This document shows, in pieces, positions 1 to 5,691 of a stretch of 7,798 nucleotides of DNA. Position 1 is the first letter of the stretch. Every line of letters starts with the position of its first letter. Source of the stretch: Lachnospiraceae bacterium UBA7598. Its GTDB lineage: Bacteria; Bacillota; Clostridia; Lachnospirales; Lachnospiraceae. The stretch covers positions 1-7,798 of the forward strand of contig DLQV01000023.1 of assembly GCA_002474415.1 (NCBI GenBank). The letters are read 5' to 3'. Made by a program: the position numbers and the translations under genes. The notes under the pieces were generated by a model, which was given only the letters and a program-made list of their open reading frames with translations, had not been told where the DNA came from and ran no database searches.

Positions 1-294
1 AGTTTGGAACAACGGGTTACCGGACTGGAAGACAAGACGACCGGATTGGAAGACAAGGTTACCGGACTGGGACAACAGGTTACTGGATTGGAGCAACGGG
101 TTACCGGTCTGGAATTGGTAATTGAAAATGAAACAAATGTAAATATCAGACGGATTGCAGAAGGGCATTGTGATTTGGTACGTAATTTGAGGGAAGCACG
201 CAAAGTAGATGATGAAAAAGAATTGCTTGCCATTCGCGTGACAGTGTTAGAATCTGATATGAGTAAAGTAAAACATCAGCTTGCAATTACATAA
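1..294 (+). CDS. Coiled-coil heptad-repeat protein of unknown function, 3' end only (partial)
   Basis: The reading frame is open from the first base of the window, so the gene starts upstream and only about 97 C-terminal codons are seen; the TTG at position 4 is just a Leu codon of the repeat and not a convincing start. The visible part begins with five near-perfect 7-residue units of the form L-E-x-[RK]-[VT]-T-G, with Leu and Val spaced 4/3 as in a coiled coil. A charged helical tail follows (IENETNVNIRRIAEGHCDL, then a stretch rich in Lys, Glu and Arg) that also reads as coiled coil. Short proteins with this kind of tail are common in clostridial genomes and are usually annotated as hypothetical. 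No enzyme motif, signal peptide or membrane segment is visible in the part present. It ends in TAA, 10 bp before a strong terminator, and is convergent with the regulator gene to its right, so it is probably unrelated to the catabolic locus. Confidence 0.75.
   Translation, partial: SLEQRVTGLEDKTTGLEDKVTGLGQQVTGLEQRVTGLELVIENETNVNIRRIAEGHCDLVRNLREARKVDDEKELLAIRVTVLESDMSKVKHQLAIT
4..108 (+). repeat. Five tandem 21-bp coding repeats (heptad units)
   Basis: Five in-frame 21-bp units start at 4, 25, 46, 67 and 88. They encode LEQRVTG, LEDKTTG, LEDKVTG, LGQQVTG and LEQRVTG. A sixth, decayed unit (LELVIEN) follows at 109-129. Units 1 and 5 encode the same peptide but differ at third positions, which suggests repeat expansion followed by drift or exchange. 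The array continues to the left edge and may extend beyond it. Confidence 0.85.
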
Positions 295-304
295 TTCTTG
301 CGGA

Positions 305-336
305 TCGCGGTGCCTCGGCACCGCGACTTTTAGTTT
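305..336 (+). terminator. Rho-independent terminator of the coiled-coil gene
   Basis: A perfect 9-bp GC-rich stem (TCGCGGTGC at 305-313 with GCACCGCGA at 318-326) closes a CTCG tetraloop. It is followed by CTTTTAGTTT on the plus strand. It lies 10 bp after the TAA of the coiled-coil gene. On the minus strand the hairpin is followed by ATCCGCAAG, not a T tract, so it should act mainly on plus-strand transcripts. It is nevertheless the only hairpin noticed downstream of the convergent regulator gene ending at 351. Confidence 0.85.
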
Positions 337-350
337 GGGGAATAAATAGT

Positions 351-1505
351 TTACTTCCCATACTTTCGAATCTTATATGCCAGCCGTAACTGAAAACACT
401 GATTGTAATCCGAAAAATTCACATCCAGAAGTTCCTCGATTTTCTTAACACGGTATTTGATGGTATTCCGGTGAACATTCATGGCATCTGAAGTGGCAGT
501 AACGTTGCAGTTGCAATCCAGGTAATTTTCCAGAGTCTGTACAAGGCAGGTCTGGTTTTCCAAATCATATGCGATCAGGTCGCAAAGGATCGTTTCGCTG
601 ATATTTTGAAGTTCCGTTTTATCAGGAAAGTGAAAAAGCAGGCGGTAAATCCCTGTGTCTTCAAAAAAACGGATTTCTGTTTTTTTGTGACACTGGTGAA
701 TCATATGCAGAGCCTCCTCGGCTTCTGCAGCACTTTGGTTTGCATCGGCGAGTGTGGAAAAGACAGAGCCGACACCGGCGCTAAATGCGAAAGATTCTGC
801 GGCCGGAAATACAGAAACAATTTCTGACTGCATCTGCCGGGTATCGTTTAACGGAAATAAAAAATATGCCTGCGTGTCTTTTGGCATCCATAACCAATTT
901 TTAATATTGTGCTTTTGAAAGTGTTCAAAAATAGTTAAAAGCAAGAATTGGAGAGAATATTTCGAGTCGTTTTCATCTGATTCCACAAGGACCACACAGT
1001 AGGAATTTTCCTGCTTGTAACCGTAGAAGCGTGCACGTTTTGACAGCTCTGTATTTTCCGAAAAATCCGGTTTTAAAAGCTGGGAGGTTATTGCGTTTAC
1101 TCCCTGTAGATAGTTGGTACGGGAAAAAAGAAGCTGCGTCATGGCATAAGTTACAACACTGACTTTGGTATCAAAGGGGAGTGTTAACAGAGGAAACTGC
1201 ATGGAATCAGCTGCTTTTATAATAGAGATCGGAACTTCCGGAATATAAGGTCCGATCTCAAGAACCACACCGGCTGCACCGTGCTCGTATACATAGTGAA
1301 GAATTTTCAGAAGATCTTTCGTATAATCGGTCATTCCGATTCCGGCAATAAAAACCAGTTTTTTTCCATAGTCTTCAGTTTTGTAATCCACAATTTCAGA
1401 AATGCTATACCAGGTGATCAGGCGATACAGTCCATCTTCTCCGGCGATAATACGAGCCTGATTCATTTCTTTTAGTTGTAATAGTTCCGGATAGGTGATA
1501 TACAT
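351..1505 (-). CDS. PucR-family transcriptional regulator (distal paralogue)
   Basis: A 384-residue protein with the three-part PucR layout. Residues about 5-125 form the N-terminal PucR sensor-type domain, with the typical GLYRLITWYSISE, KKLVFIAGIG and HGAAGVVLEIG stretches. Residues about 165-285 are a degenerate GGDEF-like linker domain (CVVLVESD ... FSAGVGSVFSTLADANQSAAEAEEAL). Residues about 320-380 are the C-terminal helix-turn-helix (LENYLDCNCNVTATSDAMNVHRNTIKYRVKKIEELL). PucR in Bacillus subtilis controls purine catabolism; relatives regulate other nitrogen-compound pathways. The ATG at 1505-1503 is preceded by AAGGAGAA at a good distance. It follows the neighbouring paralogue by 26 bp on the same strand, so the two are probably co-transcribed. 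No promoter stands out in that gap. The ligand and target genes cannot be read from the sequence; the adjacent PreA/lipoprotein operon and the divergent hydrolases are the obvious candidates. Confidence 0.9.
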   Translation of the reverse strand: MYITYPELLQLKEMNQARIIAGEDGLYRLITWYSISEIVDYKTEDYGKKLVFIAGIGMTDYTKDLLKILHYVYEHGAAGVVLEIGPYIPEVPISIIKAADSMQFPLLTLPFDTKVSVVTYAMTQLLFSRTNYLQGVNAITSQLLKPDFSENTELSKRARFYGYKQENSYCVVLVESDENDSKYSLQFLLLTIFEHFQKHNIKNWLWMPKDTQAYFLFPLNDTRQMQSEIVSVFPAAESFAFSAGVGSVFSTLADANQSAAEAEEALHMIHQCHKKTEIRFFEDTGIYRLLFHFPDKTELQNISETILCDLIAYDLENQTCLVQTLENYLDCNCNVTATSDAMNVHRNTIKYRVKKIEELLDVNFSDYNQCFQLRLAYKIRKYGK

Positions 1506-1531
1506 ACAAAGTTTCTCCTTCTGTTATGTGT

Positions 1532-2734
1532 TTACAAACGAATTCCTCTGGAAATCAGGTAGCGTTTGATCTTGAAAGCAAGCTGAACGGTAAATCCGGG
1601 ATTCGGCTGGTCAAAATCAATGCCAAGAATTTCTTTGATTCGGTTCAGACGATATTTCAAAGTATTTTTGTGTATAAAAAGTGCGTCTGCTGTGGCTGTC
1701 AGATTCCCATTATTTTCCAGATAGGTTTCTAAGGTTTCCAGAAACTGACTATTATTTTCAGCATCATATGCAGAAAGCTTTCCGAGAATAGTATGATAAA
1801 GACGTAATAGTTCCTGATCATTCTGATATTGAAAAAAGATGCGGTAAACACCCATATCTTTATAAAAACGAATTTCATTAAATCGGTTACACAGATGCAG
1901 AGATTCAATGGCACAGACCGCCTGATATACACTCAGTGAAATCTGGGAAATATCCTGAATTATGGTACCGCAGCCAATGGATACGGTAATCCCATTTTGA
2001 TACTCTAACTGTGTGCGGGCCTGGTCAAGTCCGTGCAGAAGAGAATCTTCCACAGAGGCATTCTCTTTTGAAATATCACAGAGTGGAAGTAGACAAATGT
2101 AGCGGGAATCCTTTTCAAAATGGAGAAAAAATTCTTTTGGAATCGAAAAAATGTCGCGTAAAAGGGTAAGCATACTTTTGGCAGCCCGTTTGACGGAGTA
2201 TTGGACAGAAACGGAGTCGAGCTGAAATGCGACTGCAATACAGGGGAAAGCAAAAGATTGGAGTAATTCCTCATAGTCTTTGTCATGAGGGACCGTTGCC
2301 GGAAAATAAATCAGTTTTTTAAGTAATTCTTTTTGCTGGAGTCGTTTTTCATTTTCAAAGCAAAGGTAAGCAATTGCATGCGTGATACCGGTGATATTTA
2401 CCTCTCCCACAATTTCGATGAGTGGCAGGGATAGTTCATCTGCAAGACGAATAACCTTGGGGGAAATAACATTGATAAATTTTCCGCGTTCTACCATAAT
2501 TCCGGCAGCATGTGCTTCTTTCAGCTGCTTTAGAATGGAAAGGAGATCCTGTTCCGGATAGGAAAGACCGGAACCGTTGGTGTAGACAAGATTTGAGGGT
2601 CCAATCCATGGCCCGATATTGACATCATAAACGATATGAATCCAGCTGATCGGTTGATTCAGCCCGGATTTGCCTCCAATGACGTGGGCATTTTTTAATT
2701 CTTCCAGTTTGAGAATTTCTTCGTAATCTGTCAT
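1532..2734 (-). CDS. PucR-family transcriptional regulator (proximal paralogue)
   Basis: A 400-residue protein with the same architecture as its downstream neighbour. The PucR N-terminal domain is at about 5-125 (GLNQPISWIHIVYD, SNLVYTNGSGL, AHAAGIMVERG). The GGDEF-like middle domain is at about 165-295 (ITVSIGCGTIIQDISQISLSVYQA). The C-terminal helix-turn-helix is at about 332-395 (LETYLENNGNLTATADALFIHKNTLKYRLNRIKEILGIDF). The two proteins clearly share a fold and several motifs, but they have diverged most in the sensor and middle domains, so this is an old duplication and not a recent one. The start at 2734 is supported by a GAGG-type site (TGAGGT) about 7 bp upstream. It has its own promoter and an unusual hairpin leader in the 113-bp gap after preA, so it can be expressed separately from the metabolic genes. 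Its ligand is unknown. Confidence 0.9.
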   Translation of the reverse strand: MTDYEEILKLEELKNAHVIGGKSGLNQPISWIHIVYDVNIGPWIGPSNLVYTNGSGLSYPEQDLLSILKQLKEAHAAGIMVERGKFINVISPKVIRLADELSLPLIEIVGEVNITGITHAIAYLCFENEKRLQQKELLKKLIYFPATVPHDKDYEELLQSFAFPCIAVAFQLDSVSVQYSVKRAAKSMLTLLRDIFSIPKEFFLHFEKDSRYICLLPLCDISKENASVEDSLLHGLDQARTQLEYQNGITVSIGCGTIIQDISQISLSVYQAVCAIESLHLCNRFNEIRFYKDMGVYRIFFQYQNDQELLRLYHTILGKLSAYDAENNSQFLETLETYLENNGNLTATADALFIHKNTLKYRLNRIKEILGIDFDQPNPGFTVQLAFKIKRYLISRGIRL

Positions 2735-2750
2735 ATTTTACCTCAGCAAT

Positions 2751-2802
2751 CAAATAAAAACAAAAAGCGGATGCATAACGTCATACGTCATTGCATCCGC
2801 TT
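2751..2802 (-). terminator. Intrinsic terminator hairpin after preA, at the 5' end of the regulator mRNA
   Basis: Read on the minus strand, AAGCGGATGCA (2802-2792) pairs perfectly over 11 bp with TGCATCCGCTT (2775-2765). The stem is followed directly by a T tract (TTTTTGTTTTTATTT). Inside the loop, two tandem ATGACGT copies allow a second small ACGT/ACGT pairing. It fits a terminator for the lipoprotein-preA operon, whose stop codon is at 2848. The same element lies between the promoter at 2837-2809 and the regulator start codon at 2734, so it could also attenuate regulator expression or act as a palindromic operator. Confidence 0.8.
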
Positions 2803-2808
2803 GTTCCT

Positions 2809-2837
2809 ATTATAGGAGATTTTCGAGGATCTGTAAA
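2809..2837 (-). promoter_or_regulatory. Sigma-A-type promoter for the two PucR genes
   Basis: On the minus strand, TTTACA (2837-2832) is separated by exactly 17 bp from a consensus TATAAT (2814-2809). The -35 box begins 11 bp after the preA stop codon. Transcription would be expected to start near 2802-2803, about 70 bp before the regulator ATG, which is the first base of the terminator-like hairpin. No promoter mapping is available, so this rests on box match and spacing alone. Confidence 0.7.
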
Positions 2838-2847
2838 TAATAGAATT

Positions 2848-4356
2848 TCAGTTTTTCTTTTTTAATACGCGGGTTCCGGCAGTAATAGCACCGGTCGGAC
2901 AGACTTTCAGGCACAGGTGGCAGCCAACACATTTTTTCGGGTTCATACGGATTGTGCGGTTCTCATCCAGTAGAAGTGCCTGGTGTCCGCCATCATAGCA
3001 GGAAATATAACATCTTCCGCATCCGATGCATTGTTTATGATTAAATTTTGGATAGCATATGGTTTCTCGATCCAGGGCATCCGCACCGACTACCTGGGGA
3101 AGCGCTTTTCCAACAATATCGCGCACATTGGAAATGTGATGGATCTTAAGGTAATGCTTCAAACCACTGAGCAGATCATCGATAATGCGATAGCCATACT
3201 GCATGATTGCTGTAGTGATCTGGATGTTGGTACATCCAAGCAGCAGAAAATCCAGGGCATCCTGCCAGTTTTCCACACCGCCGGTTCCGGAAAGGGGAAT
3301 GTTTTTCAGCTGTGGCGTTGCGGCCATATCATAGACAAAACGGTTCGCAATCGGGTGGACAGCATTTCCGGAGTATCCGCCGACTGCGGTTTTTCCGGAA
3401 ACACAGGGTTCCCCGGAAAAGGTATCGCCGGATACATTGACAATACTTTTTATGGTATTAATTGCTGCAAGAGCATCTGCTCCGGCGTTTACTGCGGCAA
3501 TGGCGGGTGGGATAACGCTGGTGATATTGGCGGTCATTTTAGCAATCAGCGGAAGGTTGGAACCGCGCTTGATAGCACGGACATAGCGGTCGACCAATGC
3601 AGGATCTTCTCCTACATCGGTTCCAAGTCCGTCGTATGCCATATGTGGGCAGGAAAAATTACATTCCAGTGCGTCAATACCGGCTTTTGTCAGTTCCCGT
3701 GCGAGAAACGTCCAGTCCTCTTCATTCTGCCCCATGATGGATGCAATGACAATTTTGTCCGGATAGTCTTTTTTCAGCCGGCGCATGATGGCTATGTTTT
3801 CTTCAAGCGTATGTTCTGAAGATTCTTCCAGATTTTTAAAGCCGTCAAATCCGTGGTGTGTTCCGGGTGTTGTGGCAAAGCGTGGAGAAACTTCTTCATG
3901 TGCAAAACTGGTAATTGTTTTGTATACAACGCCGGCCCAGCCCATGTCAAACGCTTTGGAGATCATTTCATAATTACTGCCGACAACGGAAGAGGACAGA
4001 AAAAATGGATTTTCACAATGCAGATCACAGAAGTCGATCGACAGATTCGGATCATTTTCAGGCTCCGGTGGACAAGAAAGAGAAGCCAGTGCCGAGAGTA
4101 CCTGATCAATGGCAACCGGTCGGGTGATTCGTCCTTTCAGACAGGCGGTCATACAGGATTTTTCCGTACAAGAAGAACAGAAATCGGTGTCCGGAAGTTT
4201 TTGGGCAGCTCCTGCAGGGTTGGAAAAGTAAAGACTTTGCAGGATCTGGTGTATTGCAATCTGATGCGGACAGGCAGTTGTGCATGGCGCATTTTCGCAG
4301 AGCAGGCAACCTGCGCTTTCTTCATTTAATAATTGTAAGGTATAATTTGTATCCAT
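2848..4356 (-). CDS. preA: PreA-type dihydropyrimidine dehydrogenase with extra N-terminal Fe-S module
   Basis: A 502-residue iron-sulfur flavoprotein, expected in the cytoplasm. Residues about 105-410 are a dihydroorotate-dehydrogenase-like FMN barrel very close in pattern to E. coli PreA (SSSVVGSNYEM, GFKN, IASIMG, ECNFSCPH, AAINT, MQYGYRI). The presumed active-site cysteine is C236 in NFSCPH, matching the DPD catalytic Cys. N175, N233, N300 and T301 match DPD substrate-contact positions. The C-terminus has two classical 4Fe-4S motifs (C443-C446-C449-C453 and C476-C479-C482-C486P). Residues 1-100 add four-Cys groups C17-C20-C25-C29P and C60-C63-C68-C72, like the N-terminus of PreT/DPD, yet the FAD and NAD(P)H domains of PreT are absent. 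In E. coli, PreT-PreA reduces uracil and thymine to dihydropyrimidines with NADH; here the electron donor and the exact substrate are unknown. The start is set by AAGGAGG 8 bp upstream; the gene follows the lipoprotein gene by 19 bp. Confidence 0.88.
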   Translation of the reverse strand: MDTNYTLQLLNEESAGCLLCENAPCTTACPHQIAIHQILQSLYFSNPAGAAQKLPDTDFCSSCTEKSCMTACLKGRITRPVAIDQVLSALASLSCPPEPENDPNLSIDFCDLHCENPFFLSSSVVGSNYEMISKAFDMGWAGVVYKTITSFAHEEVSPRFATTPGTHHGFDGFKNLEESSEHTLEENIAIMRRLKKDYPDKIVIASIMGQNEEDWTFLARELTKAGIDALECNFSCPHMAYDGLGTDVGEDPALVDRYVRAIKRGSNLPLIAKMTANITSVIPPAIAAVNAGADALAAINTIKSIVNVSGDTFSGEPCVSGKTAVGGYSGNAVHPIANRFVYDMAATPQLKNIPLSGTGGVENWQDALDFLLLGCTNIQITTAIMQYGYRIIDDLLSGLKHYLKIHHISNVRDIVGKALPQVVGADALDRETICYPKFNHKQCIGCGRCYISCYDGGHQALLLDENRTIRMNPKKCVGCHLCLKVCPTGAITAGTRVLKKKN

Positions 4357-4375
4357 AAATTCTGCCTCCTTCCGG

Positions 4376-5503
4376 TTATTTATTGCATTTATAGATCAGA
4401 ACCATACCGGAACTCTGGGATACCTGTGCGACCTCCAGCAGATCCATGCCGCCAGCGTCGGCAGAAATGGTTGGTGCAAGCCAGGAAGAACCAAAGTCAA
4501 CGGTTCCGTTGTATACCGCAGTTGTCTCAGAGATATCGCCACCACCGGAAACAATATCGACATTCAGACCAACCTCGTCGTAATATCCCTTATCTTTGGC
4601 TACAAAGTATCCCATAAACTGTGACTGTGGCAGCCATTTTAGCTGAATGGAGACATCTTTCTTTTCCGGAGTATCAAATTTCTGCTGCATGGCATCGGTC
4701 CAGTAAGAGGTATCACGGACATCATCTAAAGTCATGTTTTTCAGTTTCTCATTGGCAGAAGTGTCATCTAAAGTGATGTATTCTTTTGCAATATCCAGAG
4801 TCTGCTGCATGGCTTCATCATTCATGTTACCGTAATCGGTAACTGTGTCACCGTTGGTATCGGTAGTCACCAGCTTTGCCATTTCTTTTGCCATGTAATC
4901 CTGATGATCCATGGATACAGAAGATCCGTTATTATATACAATCTTGGCTGCTTCATCCAGATGGTTGACGGCATATTCCCAGCCTTTCATGGAAGCATAG
5001 ATAAAAGCTTTTACTGTGTTTGGATTTTTCTCGGCAAATTCTTTTTTACAGATCAGATTATCCTCAAGCATTGCCACGCCTTCTTTATTGAAATCAATGA
5101 CTCCGATCCCATCACTTCCATAATTGTAAGCGCCATCATAGCTGTTCTCTACGAGGCCGAGTTCGTTATAAGTCATTGCGGAAGCAAGTTCTATGGTGTC
5201 ATCATCGAACCCATCCATATCAAATCCCTGATTTAAAAGACTGGTGCTCAGATTGTATTTGGCGAGAAGTGCCAGGACTTCATATTGATCTCCAAGGCCC
5301 CAGTTTCCGATCTTTCCATCAGATGCGGCCTTGGTAAGGACATCTTTAACGGAAGCATTTCGATCAAAATATTGTCCACCGGAAGCAGAGGAACCGGAAG
5401 CTGTGCTTTCATTCTTATCAGAAGATCCGCATCCGGAAACAGCGGTAAGGATAAGTGCGGTTGTGAGTGTCAGAGCGGTGAGTTGTTTCATGCGTTTTTT
5501 CAT
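4376..5503 (-). CDS. ABC substrate-binding lipoprotein, NMT1/THI5-like, apparently circularly permuted
   Basis: A 375-residue secreted lipoprotein. It has a basic start (MKKRMKQ), a hydrophobic stretch, and a lipobox V-S-G-C with C25 as the lipidated residue. A Ser/Gly-rich linker to about residue 44 follows. Residues about 50-280 correspond to the middle and C-terminal part of NMT1/THI5 (SsuA-type) binding proteins (KIGNWGLGDQYEVLALL, QGFDMDGF, ELASAMTYNE, NPNTVKAFIYASMKGWEYA). Residues 281-375 correspond to the usual N-terminal part (VSIQLKWLPQSQFMGYFVAKDKGYYDEVGLNVDIVSGGG ... VDFGSSWLAP ... SGMVLIYK). In relatives that last block comes first and runs directly into the KIGNW block, so the order is swapped. 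The start has AGGAGG 9 bp upstream. It is the first gene of the preA operon. THI5-type proteins bind pyrimidine-like ligands, which suits PreA, but the ligand is inferred. No permease or ATPase gene is in the window. Confidence 0.85.
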   Translation of the reverse strand: MKKRMKQLTALTLTTALILTAVSGCGSSDKNESTASGSSASGGQYFDRNASVKDVLTKAASDGKIGNWGLGDQYEVLALLAKYNLSTSLLNQGFDMDGFDDDTIELASAMTYNELGLVENSYDGAYNYGSDGIGVIDFNKEGVAMLEDNLICKKEFAEKNPNTVKAFIYASMKGWEYAVNHLDEAAKIVYNNGSSVSMDHQDYMAKEMAKLVTTDTNGDTVTDYGNMNDEAMQQTLDIAKEYITLDDTSANEKLKNMTLDDVRDTSYWTDAMQQKFDTPEKKDVSIQLKWLPQSQFMGYFVAKDKGYYDEVGLNVDIVSGGGDISETTAVYNGTVDFGSSWLAPTISADAGGMDLLEVAQVSQSSGMVLIYKCNK

Positions 5504-5548
5504 AATTCATTACCTCCTGTGTAAATCGGTGTTTTGATGATATGTGGG

Positions 5549-5557
5549 AGTATAGCA
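5549..5557 (-). promoter_or_regulatory. Candidate extended -10 promoter for the lipoprotein-preA operon
   Basis: On the minus strand, TGCTATACT fits an extended -10 element (TGn followed by TATACT), 45 bp upstream of the lipoprotein start codon. A matching -35 is poor: the best 17-bp-spaced hexamer is CTCACG. An extended -10 promoter can work with a weak -35, and a weak basal promoter would fit activation by a regulator. Confidence 0.45.
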
Positions 5558-5635
5558 TGGAACATATTTTTCGTGAGACCAAAAATAAAAGCAGATTTTT
5601 GTTTCCGGTGGACATAGCAGAAAAAAGACAGGAAG

Positions 5636-5644
5636 TGCTAAGAT
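5636..5644 (+). promoter_or_regulatory. Candidate extended -10 promoter for the hydrolase pair
   Basis: On the plus strand, TGCTAAGAT fits an extended -10 element, 47 bp upstream of the M20 hydrolase start. No good -35 box lies at the usual distance; a TGGACA hexamer at 5609-5614 is 24 bp upstream of the TAAGAT hexamer, which is too far. The call is weak and rests on the TGn-TAAGAT match and its location. Confidence 0.3.
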
Positions 5645-5676
5645 GTTGGCAGATCAAAAAGACGAACACAAAACAC

Positions 5677-5682
5677 AGGAGG
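5677..5682 (+). promoter_or_regulatory. Ribosome binding site that decides the M20 hydrolase start
   Basis: AGGAGG lies 9 bp before the ATG at 5692. The reading frame is open further upstream to ATG codons at 5542 and 5557, but those have no comparable site, and the extra 50 residues (rich in Lys and Arg) do not resemble an M20 N-terminus. The start at 5692 is therefore preferred. Confidence 0.85.
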
Positions 5683-5691
5683 AAAAGAGAT

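Noticed and set aside
305..326. Hairpin as a bidirectional terminator for the convergent PucR gene
   Set aside because: On the minus strand the stem is not followed by a T tract, so only the plus-strand call is supported.
2983..3819. 278-codon plus-strand open frame inside preA
   Set aside because: It lies wholly antisense to a well-supported iron-sulfur enzyme gene, has no recognisable domain, and its apparent Cys/Gly richness is a shadow of the opposite strand.
3853..4329. 158-codon plus-strand open frame antisense to the 5' part of preA
   Set aside because: It is an antisense shadow with no family-like motif and no ribosome binding site that I could see.
5542..5691. N-terminal extension of the M20 hydrolase by 50 codons
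   Set aside because: No ribosome binding site precedes the upstream ATG codons, the added residues do not resemble the family, and a strong AGGAGG sits just before 5692.
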